A DNA stretch of 52,438 bases from Kiritimatiellia bacterium (GCA_016929905.1 JAFGHX010000296.1:1-52438); one strand, 5' to 3'; shown: positions 16,401-24,832, counted from the first letter of the stretch. Translations and numbers: made by a program. Notes: generated by a model not told the origin, from the letters alone.

Positions 16401-18148
16401 GGTTCGAGGAGAAGAAGGGCGGCTTGTTCGAGGCGCACAATACGCCCGCCTGGTTCCGCGAGGCGATGGCGCAGCGCCGGCTCCAGGCCGTGCCGGCCGC
16501 CGCCGCGCCGGCCATCGACGGGCGGCTCGACGAACCCGCCTGGCGGACCGCGCCGCCGAACGAGCATTTCGTCAACTATCAGACCTCGACCCCGGCCGAA
16601 AAGGAGACGGCCGCGCGACTCCTGTACGACGCGGACACACTCTATGTCGGCTACACCGTCTACGAACCCGGCGCCGATACGATACCCGTCAGGAAGACCG
16701 GGTCCGACTCCTGGGACGCGTCGCATTCGGTCGAGCTGTTCGTCGACGCCAACGGCGACGGGGAAAGCTACGTCCAGTACATCTGGGACGCGGCGGGCAA
16801 CACGTTTGACGGGCGCAAGCGGCGCAGCGCCGACGGCCAGCTCGTCCTGGACCACAAGGGGTTCAGCTCAAAGGCGCGGTTCGCCGTCGCCCGCTATCCC
16901 GACCGCTGGACCCTGGAAGCGGCCATTCCGGCGGCGGAACTCGGCGGCGCGCCGCGCGCCGGCGCGACGTGGCGCGCGAACCTGTGCCGGAACCTGAAGC
17001 GGGCCGACGGCGGGTCCGAATCGGTGTCGACGGTGGTTCTGAAGGGAGCCGGTTTTCACACGCCGTCGAAATTCGCGCCACTCGAGTTCCTCGCCGGCGC
17101 GCCGCCCGAACGCGAACCGGTCGTCCATTTCCGGGTCAGCAAGCAGCGGGCGGGCCAGGTCACGACGGACACAGGCACGGGCTACGAAGCGGTGTTCGAC
17201 ATCAGCATGGACACCACGCGGCCGTTGCACGGCGTGTCGCTCGAGGCCGAGATATTCAACGGCGACGCGCGCAAGGGCGAACTCGTCGTGTTCAAGGACT
17301 CGGCCGTGCAGTTGCTCTGGCGGACCCGCGAGCCGATCCGGTACCTGCTCGACTCGCCGGAGCCGGGCCTGGAGTTCGTGTTCCGGCTGAAGGCGGAGGA
17401 GGGCGCGTGGACGTTCCGCGAACGGTTCGGCAAGCCGAACCCGCGCACGGCCCGGTACGTGCCGGGCGTGAGCGGGCAGGCCCTGGCCGACACCGTGCAC
17501 TTCCCCGCGCTGGCCGGCGAAGCGAAGGTGTTCGATTCGCGGCGCGGCACGCTGGAGATGTGGGTGAACGTGGCCGCGCCGCTCGAGGCGCGGACGCCGA
17601 TCGGGCCGGCCCCGAACTACGTGTTCTTTCATCACGGACCGGTGCGTCACGATCATCCGACGCTGGCCAATCACCGGTCCGTCTGCGTGCGGCGGGTCGG
17701 GCGCCAGCTCTCGGCCAACCTGTCGACCGGCACGTGGCAGCAGATCTCCAGCAACGGGCCGCTCGACGCCTGGGCCAAGCCCGGCTGGCATCATCTCGCC
17801 GCGCAGTGGTCGGCGACCGATGAGAAGGGGCTCGTCTTCGAGGTGTTCCTGGACGGGAAGAAGAGCTCGTGGGCGCCGCGCGTGGAGACGCACGGCAAGC
17901 CGTGGAAGAAGAGCAGCGAGTCCTTCTTCGTGCAGCTCGGCTCCATGATCACCGGCGCCTGCCCGCTGGATTGGGCGATCGACGAGGTGCGCGTCTCGTT
18001 CGTGCCGCGCTACACGGCCGATTTCGTGCCGCGGAAGCGGGCGGTGCTCGACGAGCGCGCGACGGTCGTCTTCCATTTTGACGGCGCGCTCAGGGGCGAG
18101 ACGCACACGGGCCTGCGCGTCGCCGCCGTGCCCGGGCCGGGCGCGTAG
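13460..18148 (+). CDS. ECF sigma factor fused through a membrane segment to a glycosidase-like ectodomain
   Basis: A single 1562-codon frame. Residues 1-90 form sigma region 2 (LLADYVREGSEGAFRQIVER, AEDASQATFIILAQ, GWLWRTAGNVAR). Residues 115-175 form region 4 (LSSRTREAVVAHYLAGKSPQ, GAARMRIRNGIRKLR). An Ala/Gly-rich linker leads to one membrane helix at about 236-258. The rest would lie outside: a GH20b/zincin-fold-like domain (270-410), a long barrel-like region (420-800) with the CRHC/DUF4838-like stretch near 590, helices, a CBM9-like domain (about 1008-1200, starting AIDGRLDEPAW) and a LamG-like domain (about 1370-1540). PVC bacteria are known to have ECF sigma factors with long C-terminal extensions. 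I infer a membrane-held sigma factor that reads outside glycans. The start is ATG 13460 with AAGGAAGGAG upstream. Catalytic residues of the glycosidase part cannot be confirmed. Confidence 0.85.
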   Translation: MDAIEQQLLADYVREGSEGAFRQIVERYGQLVYSAAYRRLQDHHLAEDASQATFIILAQKAHKLGRKTMLGGWLWRTAGNVARYMIRTRSARVRREQRVAPPEPAVREAMWEQLAPELDLALEALSSRTREAVVAHYLAGKSPQQIAEETGIELGAARMRIRNGIRKLRDVLMRRGIQVSSALLISLLSTRTAEAISVALCDAMHSAGIGAAAGTAAAGAAYATARGAMRMMMWAKIKVAAVCAGAAVGLGGIGTAVAVKNLPAPAGAWHLITPTPKQIEVHRTAIPAENGTIFLAGAEPKLAIGAQEINQRLAGELDAPALRVRTGDLAKVQASSGLVIVIGVSGGAEMASIERAYPVAVPDKTEGYGIAMHAQGLRTVVMLAGRDAQGALYAAVTLRYLLDPAGGAERPNGRAVLRAASVQDWPDFRWRQVGYGLRYWRVRRNCNENGIKGLENQARVLVEENQALVDRFLRHKVNLGIGCLSPHLAQADPRLWRYAREINDYARARGVEFDLNHASTCIGTEPDDKDDPDKTRCIYMKCHKKYYCWSLLDAHRKRAEEFADLMSRCGLRWLFLHDVDGGAWKNPAMWQDRCRHCKEMYGDDQGRAVATIFNLYYDIIRKKVPDLELIAVVYPYAGSWVSVDAIEHAIRRESGPIPNARQLAEKIGGRHQAMLRRVSELMRPGIKVCLREMSPEHYALMSACYGERDFQMYMRVTTHWAEGWKPQFSMEPAWAGTFYRPGHADVLWPCRTTWGYDIPVEFAGAEFCWNTQAPGAQAYPQHRGDTIENTLAPRDVALAYIRRFCSDYWGPEIGPYMVPVFDSNISLTFLADPDTVARNLRMADPAAKMRDLISATSRAAASLEDARAAYERAIADGRKPIRDRNAERNFGDYYRFMLAARATASFRAPMMEARAAVMAGEMEKADRLLGEARTAAEREQAAWSARAAWMEKVPHNPRDLWLHFGRFSDKSFGSFEREIARFEEKKGGLFEAHNTPAWFREAMAQRRLQAVPAAAAPAIDGRLDEPAWRTAPPNEHFVNYQTSTPAEKETAARLLYDADTLYVGYTVYEPGADTIPVRKTGSDSWDASHSVELFVDANGDGESYVQYIWDAAGNTFDGRKRRSADGQLVLDHKGFSSKARFAVARYPDRWTLEAAIPAAELGGAPRAGATWRANLCRNLKRADGGSESVSTVVLKGAGFHTPSKFAPLEFLAGAPPEREPVVHFRVSKQRAGQVTTDTGTGYEAVFDISMDTTRPLHGVSLEAEIFNGDARKGELVVFKDSAVQLLWRTREPIRYLLDSPEPGLEFVFRLKAEEGAWTFRERFGKPNPRTARYVPGVSGQALADTVHFPALAGEAKVFDSRRGTLEMWVNVAAPLEARTPIGPAPNYVFFHHGPVRHDHPTLANHRSVCVRRVGRQLSANLSTGTWQQISSNGPLDAWAKPGWHHLAAQWSATDEKGLVFEVFLDGKKSSWAPRVETHGKPWKKSSESFFVQLGSMITGACPLDWAIDEVRVSFVPRYTADFVPRKRAVLDERATVVFHFDGALRGETHTGLRVAAVPGPGA

Positions 18149-18163
18149 GCGGCCGGATCCGCC

Positions 18164-18182
18164 CGCGCGGCTCTGCCGCGCG
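18164..18182 (+). terminator. GC hairpin after the sigma-fusion gene
   Basis: CGCGCGG and CCGCGCG pair around a CTCTG loop, 15 bp after the stop codon. There is no T-run, so intrinsic termination is uncertain. Confidence 0.35.
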
Positions 18183-18186
18183 CGGA

Positions 18187-18333
18187 ACGGAGTTGAGGGT
18201 TGAGAGTACTTCAGGAGGCGGCTCGCGGGGACGCTCGCCCTCCAACCGCCCAATAGGTTGAAGGAAATGGAGGGCGAGCGTCCTCGCGAGCCGCATTCCC
18301 GGAATGAACCCGTGGTTGACGGTTGACGTGTCC
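18187..18333. repeat. Large hairpin repeat (GGCTCGCGAGG family) with heptamer flanks
   Basis: Arms of 27 bp at 18218-18244 and 18268-18294 pair with one mismatch; each contains GACGCTCGCCCTCCA or its complement. Outside the arms lie heptamer-like units: GTTGAGG, GTTGAGA, GTAC on the left and GTTGACG, GTTGACG on the right. The same composite layout is seen at 26266-26419. It sits between the convergent sigma-fusion and SGNH genes. Confidence 0.8.
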
Positions 18334-18356
18334 GCCGCAGGCCCGGCGACCAGCAT

Positions 18357-19607
18357 CTACGGCGCGGCCGCCGCGGCATCCGGAATCGCGATGCCCGCCG
18401 CATTCATCAGGAACCGGGCCAGCGTATCGGCCATGAGCTGATGCCCGGCTTCGTTCGGATGGGCCATATCCGCGAAGTAGTTCTCGACGCCTTCGCGCCC
18501 GAGCGCCTTGAAGACTTTCTGCACGTCGCACATCGCCAGGCCGCGCCGGGCGGCGACCTCCCGCACACATTCGGCGTAGTCGTCCATCATGACGAACCGA
18601 TGCCGCTTGCCCGGAATCGTGGGCAGGAGCAGGATGGCCGTCTTGCCGCCCGTTTTTCGCGCAACGCGGTCGATGTAGTCATTCAGGGACCGCCGAAACC
18701 CCTCCACCGCCAAAGCCGCCGATTTGTCGTTGTAGCCGAACAGGACGGTGACCAGATCCGGCGGCTCGCCCTCAAAGTCGCGATGCACCCAGGCGCGGAG
18801 GTCCCAGCCCTTTGCCCCGCCGACGGCACGGCTCTCAACGGTGATGTTGTCCCGCTTGAGCCATTGCCGGAGCGTATTCTGTGTCTGTGTCGCGTATCGC
18901 GATGCGTCTTTGTCTTTCAGGCTCGTCCCCGCCGTGATCGAGTCGCCCATACACACGACGTGCAGCGCCGCGCCGGACTTCAGTCGTGCGGCGACCTCGG
19001 CGAACGGGCGAGGCGCCGGCACCGCGCGGTCCCGCGGGACCTTCTTCGCCAGTGCGATATGATCGACGCTGTAGGTGTGAGGCGGAATTCTGGCGTTGTT
19101 GTGGCCGATCTGCCACCGACTGCCCAGCCGAACGTGCTGAATCCCGCTCGGCGGCAGAGCGCCGAGCCTTCCGATCGGGAGGACATCCGATTCGGGAACC
19201 AGGTCATCCCAGGCGATCGTGTAGGGCCGCCAGTCGGTGTGTCTCAACGGGAAGTAGTAGACGTAGACATGGCCGGATTGCCAGCTGCGCCCCCCGAGGG
19301 CGAGGCACCCGTACAGATCCGAACCATCACCTCTTGCGTAGAACGAGATCCCCTCGTACGAGTCCCAGTCGGCATTCTCGAGCGGCGGGCTCTTGTACAG
19401 CCGCCGGTACGCCATGCCCGGGAACGTGACTTGTATGGCGCTTTCCCCCACCGCGGCCGGCGTGGCGGCGGCAATCTTCGCCTTGCTCTTGTCGACTTTC
19501 CAGGCGTCCAGGTGTTCGAAGTCTTCGATCACCGCCTGCGCCAAGCAGGAGCAGACGGGCAAGACCGAAACCAGCATGGCGACAACGGCGCGTCTTGAAT
19601 GATGCAT
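18357..19607 (-). CDS. Secreted SGNH/GDSL hydrolase with N-terminal carbohydrate-binding-like domain
   Basis: A 416-residue protein with a signal peptide (MHHSRRAVVAMLVSVLPVC, ending near CLAQA). Residues about 25-190 look like a jelly-roll sugar-binding domain (VIEDFEHLDAWK, YEGISFYARGDGSDLYG). The rest is an SGNH hydrolase: block I CMGDSITAGTS near residue 220, GYND for block III, and MAHPNEAG carrying the catalytic Asp/His of block V. Such enzymes are usually carbohydrate esterases that remove acetyl or other acyl groups from polysaccharides. It fits the glycan-degrading neighbours. The start is ATG 19607 with AGGAGGG just upstream; the frame continues upstream to 19691 without protein character. 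Confidence 0.85.
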   Translation of the reverse strand: MHHSRRAVVAMLVSVLPVCSCLAQAVIEDFEHLDAWKVDKSKAKIAAATPAAVGESAIQVTFPGMAYRRLYKSPPLENADWDSYEGISFYARGDGSDLYGCLALGGRSWQSGHVYVYYFPLRHTDWRPYTIAWDDLVPESDVLPIGRLGALPPSGIQHVRLGSRWQIGHNNARIPPHTYSVDHIALAKKVPRDRAVPAPRPFAEVAARLKSGAALHVVCMGDSITAGTSLKDKDASRYATQTQNTLRQWLKRDNITVESRAVGGAKGWDLRAWVHRDFEGEPPDLVTVLFGYNDKSAALAVEGFRRSLNDYIDRVARKTGGKTAILLLPTIPGKRHRFVMMDDYAECVREVAARRGLAMCDVQKVFKALGREGVENYFADMAHPNEAGHQLMADTLARFLMNAAGIAIPDAAAAAP

Positions 19608-19631
19608 GGGCCCTCCTGCGTAACTCTGAGT

Positions 19632-19670
19632 CTGTCGAAAAAAGTCGGCGGCCGGTACGTCGAAGATGCC
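19632..19670. repeat. Dispersed CGGCCGGTACGTCGAAGAT motif
   Basis: CTGTCGAAAAAAGTCGGCGG followed by CCGGTACGTCGAAGAT matches 1-35 and, more loosely, 41537-41569. It fills most of the 67-bp gap between the HD-GYP stop and the SGNH start. Confidence 0.5.
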
Positions 19671-19674
19671 GGAA

Positions 19675-20919
19675 TCAGTACTGGTCTTCATCCGGTTCTT
19701 TCAGTTCGATGTTCGCGTAGTCGCGAAAGGCGTCGAGCTCGGCCTGCGTATCCCCGAATTGGTCTCGGATCTCATAGATGCGGCCGAGTTGCGCGAGCAG
19801 CGCGTCGACGAGTTCCGGCTGGAAGTGGGCGCCGGCGCCCTGCCGCACGATTTCGAGCACTTTCTCCGGTGCGAACGCCTCCTTGTAGCAGCGCCGGGTC
19901 GAGAGTGCGTCATACACGTCGGCCAGTGCCACGATTCGCGCGCACAGGGGTATGGCCGTACCGCGGAGCCCTTTCGGGTAACCCGACCCGTCCCATTTCT
20001 CGTGGTGATACAAGGCGATCTGGCGCGCCATACGCATGACCGCGCTGGCCCCGCTGTTCAGGATGTTCGCGCCGATCAGCGTGTGCGTCTCCATGATGCG
20101 CCGCTCCTGCTCGTCGAGCTTGCCCGGCTTGTGCAGAATGGCGTCGGGAATGCCCAGCTTGCCGACATCGTGCATGGGGCTCGCCTGGACCAGCAGGTCC
20201 AGTTCGCCGTCCGGCAGGCCCATGGCCAGGCCCAGGATGCCGGCGTATTCGGTCACGCGCGTGATGTGTTTGGCGGTCGCCCTGTCGCGCCACTCGGCGG
20301 CGATGCTCAGGCCGAGCAGCGCGTCGCGGTGCGCGCGGCGCAACTGCGCCGTCAGCCGGGCGTTGCGAATCGCCACCGCCGCCTGGCTGGCCAGCGCCAG
20401 CGAGATCCGCACGTCCAGTTCGCCGAACCCGGCCTGCTGCAGCGGGCCCCGCTTGTTGATCAGTTGCAGGACTCCGATCACCTCGTCTTCGGGATCGATC
20501 ATGGGCACGGCGAGCACCGCGCGCGTGGTGTAGCCGTGCTCGCGGTCGAACGCCGCGCTGCACGCGGCGAGCCGTGCGCCTTCGATCGCGTGCAGGTCCG
20601 GTATGTTGACCACTTCCTTCGTCAGCGCGGCCGAGCCGCAGACCGAATTCGGCGATACCGGCACCGCCAGCGAGTCGAACAGCGTTTCCGCCTTCCCGTC
20701 TCCGAGCCGCTCCGTCAACGTCCGGCATTGCGCGGCCACCGCGCGCAGCATGGCGCCTTCCCGCACATAGAGAGTTCCCGCATCCGCGTCCACCATTCGC
20801 CTGGCTTCGGACAGGATCAGCGTGAGCAGGGCGGACAGATCCTGCGTGCTGGTCAGCGCGATGCCGACCCGGATCAACTGCTGGAACGGTGATGAAGCGC
20901 CTGTCTCGTTGCCGGTCAT
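19675..20919 (-). CDS. GAF-HD-GYP signalling protein (probable cyclic-di-GMP phosphodiesterase)
   Basis: A 414-residue soluble protein. Residues about 15-195 are a GAF domain (LSEARRMVDADAGTLYV, AVPMIDPEDEVIGVLQLINK). Residues about 215-390 are an HD-GYP domain with ASPMHDVGKLGIPD and HHEKWDGSGYPKGLRG, so both the HD metal site and the GYP motif are intact. HD-GYP proteins hydrolyse cyclic di-GMP or related dinucleotides, and the GAF domain would sense a ligand. It lies upstream of the SGNH gene on the same strand and is divergent from the methyltransferase-PQQ gene. I chose ATG 20919; AAGGGCG lies about 10 bases upstream, which makes the GTG at 20928 less likely. Confidence 0.92.
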   Translation of the reverse strand: MTGNETGASSPFQQLIRVGIALTSTQDLSALLTLILSEARRMVDADAGTLYVREGAMLRAVAAQCRTLTERLGDGKAETLFDSLAVPVSPNSVCGSAALTKEVVNIPDLHAIEGARLAACSAAFDREHGYTTRAVLAVPMIDPEDEVIGVLQLINKRGPLQQAGFGELDVRISLALASQAAVAIRNARLTAQLRRAHRDALLGLSIAAEWRDRATAKHITRVTEYAGILGLAMGLPDGELDLLVQASPMHDVGKLGIPDAILHKPGKLDEQERRIMETHTLIGANILNSGASAVMRMARQIALYHHEKWDGSGYPKGLRGTAIPLCARIVALADVYDALSTRRCYKEAFAPEKVLEIVRQGAGAHFQPELVDALLAQLGRIYEIRDQFGDTQAELDAFRDYANIELKEPDEDQY

Positions 20920-20982
20920 GATTCGCACGCCCTTAAAATCGAGTTGACGCCGTACGCCATTCGCAGGCGCTGGCGCATACGC

Positions 20983-21137
20983 GGCTCGCGAGGAGAGGCT
21001 GTTTCAAGACCCGACTCGCACGTTGCCACACGCCTTACGGCGTTAACTACAAACGGCATATCTGGTGGTTTCAGCCGTTTGTAGTTAAGCCCGTGAGGGC
21101 TGTTCCCCGGTTTTGAGACAGCCTCTCCTCGCGAGCC
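20983..21137. repeat. Nested inverted repeat: hairpin-family arms enclosing another dispersed element
   Basis: Outer arms of 28 bp (20983-21010 and 21110-21137) start with GGCTCGCGAGGAGAGGCTGT and pair with two mismatches. Inside, 21030-21057 and 21074-21101 pair through TTAACTACAAACGGC. The right inner arm reads GTTTGTAGTTAAGCCCGTGA, the leading block of the elements at 13206 and 34188. It lies between two divergent genes. Confidence 0.8.
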
Positions 21138-21210
21138 GGATGGTCCGACTCTTCTGGGCCGATCCCCGGATCATAGCAGCCTGCGCCGCCCTTTCCCAGC
21201 ACAAGAACGC

Positions 21211-21226
21211 CCTGCGAATTCGCAGG
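21211..21226. promoter_or_regulatory. Perfect 16-bp palindrome
   Basis: CCTGCGAATTCGCAGG is a perfect palindrome 138 bp upstream of the methyltransferase-PQQ start, in a divergent region. It could be an operator for a dimeric regulator. No second copy was noticed in the window. Confidence 0.3.
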
Positions 21227-21302
21227 CCCGCCGGCCGATTCGCCGCGGCTTGCCTTTTGCCGGACCGCCCGTGTAGAGTGTTGGCGACGGGCGGAGATTC
21301 CC

Positions 21303-21350
21303 GAGCAGGTTTTCGAGCAAGTTCTCGAGTAAGTTCTCGAGTGAGTTGGG
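21303..21350. repeat. 12-bp repeat array just upstream of the methyltransferase-PQQ gene
   Basis: Four units: GAGCAGGTTTTC, GAGCAAGTTCTC, GAGTAAGTTCTC and GAGTGAGTTGGG. The array ends 13 bp before the ATG at 21364, so it lies in the leader of the mRNA. Orientation relative to the gene is the same as at 158-193 and 32584-32640. Confidence 0.8.
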
Positions 21351-21363
21351 CAGGGGTCTGGAT

Positions 21364-24300
21364 ATGAAACAAAGACCAACCGGCATGGCCTGGGTGACGA
21401 CAGTAATTGCGGCGGCATGGCTCTCGGCGCATGGCGCATACGCGGCGGGAAATCCCGCGGAAACGGCGGCCGAGATCCTGGACACGGCTGGGATCACGGG
21501 CGGGCTCATTGTGCACGTCGGCTGCGGCGACGGGCAACTGACGGCCGCATTGCGCCGGAACGAGGCGTTTATCGTGCACGGCCTGGATTCCGATGCGGCC
21601 GCGATCGAACAGGCGCGCCGGCGCATACACGCGCAGGGCCTCTACGGCCCCGTATCGGTGGAGCGATGGAGCGGCGACAGGTTGCCCTATGCCGAGAACC
21701 TGGTGAATCTGCTGGTGGCGGCGGACCTTGGCACGATCCCTGCGAACGAGGTTCTGCGCGTGCTGGCTCCGAACGGCGTGGCCTGCGTCAAGCGCGGGGC
21801 GGTGTGGGAGAAGACCGTCAAGCCGCGCCCGCCGCAGATCGACGAATGGACGCACTATCTTCACGACGCCACGGGCAACCCGGTCGCACGCGACTCGGAG
21901 ATCGGACCGCCGCGCCGGCTGCAGTGGGTGGGCAGCCCGCGCTGGGCGCGGCACCACGAGTACATGGGAAGCCTCAGCGCGCTGGTTTCGACCGGCGGCC
22001 GGATTTTCTACATCCTTGACGAGGGTTCGGCCGAATCGGCGCAGTTGCCCGCGAAATGGGCGCTGATCGCCCGCGACGCGTTCAACGGGGTGGTCCTCTG
22101 GAAGCGGGCTGTTCCCCGCTGGCACGCGCATCGCTGGCCGCTCAAGAGCGGGCCCGCGCAACTGACGCGGCGCCTGGTCGCCGTTGGCGAGCGCGTTTAT
22201 GTGACGCTCGGGCTGGATGCGCCGCTCAGCGCGCTGGACGCGGCGACGGGCCAGACCGTCCGCACATACGAGGGCAGCGGCGGCACCGAGGAGGTCATTG
22301 CCTCCGACGGCGTCCTCTTCCTCATGGCGAACGAGAAGCCGCGCACGTTCGAAACCTACAAGCCCGTGCACGCCTACTGCTGGGACGAGAAAGCGCGCGT
22401 GGCCGCCGAATGGCCGTGGGACGCCAAGCCGCGCCGCGTGATGGCCTTCGAGGCGGAGTCCGGCCGCCTGCTCTGGCAACGGGAATCCGTCGTGATGCCC
22501 GGTACGCTGGCGGCGGACGGCGCGCGGCTGCTGTTTCACGACGGGGAGCGCGTCGTCTGCCTGAACCGCGCCGGCGGCGAGGAGCAATGGCGCTCCGAGC
22601 CGATCGAACGCCAGAAGAAAGTGCCCGCCTACTACGCGGGGAACCTGATCGTGCATGAGGACGTCGTGCTGTTCTACGGCGGGCGGCGCGTGTACACCGC
22701 GCTGTCGGCCGAGACCGGCAAGACGCTCTGGACCGCCGACCATCCGCCCTCGGGCCATTCCAGTCCGCAGGACCTGATGGTGGTCGACGGGTTGGTCTGG
22801 GCCGGCGCCATCGCGGGCGGAAAACATTCCGGCGTGTTTACCGGCCGCGATCTGCACTCCGGCGAGGTCAAGAAAGAGTTCCCGCCGGATGTGGACACCT
22901 ACTGGTTCCATCACCGCTGCCACCCGAGCCGGGGTGCGGGCCGTTACATTCTGACGTCGAGAACAGGCATTGAATTCGTCGATGTGCGCGCCGCGCACTG
23001 GCAGGCGCACCATTGGGTGCGCGGCGGGTGCCTCTACGGCATCATGCCCTGCAACGGGCTGATCTACGCGCCGCCGCATCCGTGCGCCTGCTACCTGGAA
23101 TCCAAGCTGACCGGGTTCAACGTCGTGGCGCCTGGCGCGCAGAGCGAGGAGCGGGCCCCGGAACAAGACCGTCTTGAAAAGGGCCCGGCCTACGGCGAAA
23201 TCGCCAATCGTCAACCTGTCCCGCGAAGCCCGCAGGGCGAAGTGGGATCGTCAATCGTCAATCCGCGCGATTGGCCTACCTACCGGCATGACGCCGCGCG
23301 CAGCGGCTGCACGACGGCGCCGGTGCCCGCCGTGCTGAAGCGCGCGTGGCAGGCCGACCTGGGCGGGCGGCTCAGCAGCGTGGTCGTTGCCGGCGGCAAG
23401 CTGTTTATGGCGTCGATAGACACCCACACGGTGCACGCGCTCGACGCCGCCAACGGCACCGAATGCTGGCGCTACACGGCCGGCGGACGGGTCGACTCGC
23501 CGCCGACCGTCGAGCAGGGCCGCGTGCTCTTCGGTTCCGCGGACGGGTGGCTGTACTGCCTGCGCGCCGCCGACGGCGCGCTCATCTGGCGGTTCCGCGC
23601 CGCGCCGGCCGTGCGGCGGGTCATGGCGTTCGAACAGTTGGAGTCCGCCTGGCCGGTGCACGGCAGCGTGCTGGTCCAGGACGGCGCAGCCTATTGCGTC
23701 GCCGGCCGCTCCATGTTCCTTGACGGCGGCATGCGGCTCTGCCGGCTGGACCCGGCGACCGGGCGCCTGCTTTCGGAGACGGTGCTGGACGAGCGCGATC
23801 CGCAGACGGGCAAGAACCTGCAGGCGAAGGTGACCGAGCTGACGATGCCTGTTGCGCTTCCGGACGTGCTTGCCAGCGACGGGCGCCGCGTGTACATGCG
23901 GTCCGCCTCGTTCGATCTGGCGGGCAACCCGCTCGAGCTTGGCCCGCGCGACGCGAAAGACCAGGCGGGCGCCGACGCGCATCTGTTCTGCGGCGCCGGG
24001 TTCCTCGATGACGCCTGGTTCCATCGCGTGTACTGGATGTACGGCAAGAGCCTCGAGTCCGGCGCGCGCGGCTGGTACGTTGCCTTCCAGTACGTGCCGT
24101 CCGGGCGTTTGCTGGTCGTCGATGCAGACTCGGTCTACGGCTACGGGCGCCGGCCGGAGTATCGCTGCTGGTCGCCCGTGCACGAGTACCAGTTGTTCGC
24201 CGCCCACAAGGAAACGGAGCCCGAGACCATCGAACGCGTCGACCTGGCCGCCGAGCGGATCAATACTCAGTACGCGAAGGCCGAAGTGCCGAAAGGCGAG

Positions 24301-24732
24301 TGGCTGGGCGCGCCGCCTCCAAAGAAACGCGGCGGGACGGCGGCGTACAGGGATTTCAGGGTCCGGAAACTGTTCCCCCTGTCGGATCTGAGCGGGATCC
24401 GGTTCAAGTGGGCCGACACCGTCCCCCTGCACGTGCGGGCGCTGACGCTGGCGGGCGCGACCCTCTTCCTGGCCGGCCCGCCGGATGTGGCGGATGAGGA
24501 GAAGGCGTTTGCCGATCCGCTCGACGCGCAGGTACAAGCGAAGCTGCAGGAACAGGCCGCCGCCCTCGAAGGGCGCAGCGGCGCCGCGCTATGGGCCGTC
24601 TCCGCCTCGGACGGTCAGCGCCTCGCGGCGCAGGAGCTGGAGGCGCCGCCCGTGTGGGACGGCATGGCCGCCGCCGACGGGCGGCTGTATCTCGCGTTGA
24701 AGAGCGGACGGGTCGTCTGCTTCGCAGAGTGA
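21364..24732 (+). CDS. Secreted protein: methyltransferase-like domain joined to PQQ-type beta-propeller
   Basis: A 1122-residue protein with a signal peptide (MKQRPTGMAWVTTVIAAAWL, ending near GAYA). Residues about 30-150 resemble a class I SAM methyltransferase, with motif I LIVHVGCGDGQL, an acidic LDSDAAAIEQA and a late VLAPNGVACVK. The rest is a large beta-propeller of the PQQ/BamB type, with blades such as SALDAATGQTVRTYEGSGG, ALSAETGKTLWTADHP and HALDAANGTECWRYTAGGRV. This joined layout occurs in PVC genomes, in my memory of the families. A working SAM enzyme outside the cytoplasm would lack SAM, so the first domain may be a non-catalytic fold. Function is unknown. A low-similarity insert around 23120-23270 separates two propeller halves. 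ATG 21364 follows AGGGG. Confidence 0.82.
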   Translation: MKQRPTGMAWVTTVIAAAWLSAHGAYAAGNPAETAAEILDTAGITGGLIVHVGCGDGQLTAALRRNEAFIVHGLDSDAAAIEQARRRIHAQGLYGPVSVERWSGDRLPYAENLVNLLVAADLGTIPANEVLRVLAPNGVACVKRGAVWEKTVKPRPPQIDEWTHYLHDATGNPVARDSEIGPPRRLQWVGSPRWARHHEYMGSLSALVSTGGRIFYILDEGSAESAQLPAKWALIARDAFNGVVLWKRAVPRWHAHRWPLKSGPAQLTRRLVAVGERVYVTLGLDAPLSALDAATGQTVRTYEGSGGTEEVIASDGVLFLMANEKPRTFETYKPVHAYCWDEKARVAAEWPWDAKPRRVMAFEAESGRLLWQRESVVMPGTLAADGARLLFHDGERVVCLNRAGGEEQWRSEPIERQKKVPAYYAGNLIVHEDVVLFYGGRRVYTALSAETGKTLWTADHPPSGHSSPQDLMVVDGLVWAGAIAGGKHSGVFTGRDLHSGEVKKEFPPDVDTYWFHHRCHPSRGAGRYILTSRTGIEFVDVRAAHWQAHHWVRGGCLYGIMPCNGLIYAPPHPCACYLESKLTGFNVVAPGAQSEERAPEQDRLEKGPAYGEIANRQPVPRSPQGEVGSSIVNPRDWPTYRHDAARSGCTTAPVPAVLKRAWQADLGGRLSSVVVAGGKLFMASIDTHTVHALDAANGTECWRYTAGGRVDSPPTVEQGRVLFGSADGWLYCLRAADGALIWRFRAAPAVRRVMAFEQLESAWPVHGSVLVQDGAAYCVAGRSMFLDGGMRLCRLDPATGRLLSETVLDERDPQTGKNLQAKVTELTMPVALPDVLASDGRRVYMRSASFDLAGNPLELGPRDAKDQAGADAHLFCGAGFLDDAWFHRVYWMYGKSLESGARGWYVAFQYVPSGRLLVVDADSVYGYGRRPEYRCWSPVHEYQLFAAHKETEPETIERVDLAAERINTQYAKAEVPKGEWLGAPPPKKRGGTAAYRDFRVRKLFPLSDLSGIRFKWADTVPLHVRALTLAGATLFLAGPPDVADEEKAFADPLDAQVQAKLQEQAAALEGRSGAALWAVSASDGQRLAAQELEAPPVWDGMAAADGRLYLALKSGRVVCFAE

Positions 24733-24832
24733 CGCCTCCGCGCGCGAGCCGAGATGGCCCGCGAAAGCGCGCGAAAGGCAGAGGGGGAAGGCCGTTCGGT
24801 CGGAGTGCTGGTTGCCTGGCCTGCATGATGTT

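Noticed and set aside
21303..21350. CRISPR-like array
   Set aside because: The units are 12 bp and contiguous, with no spacers, and no cas gene is present.
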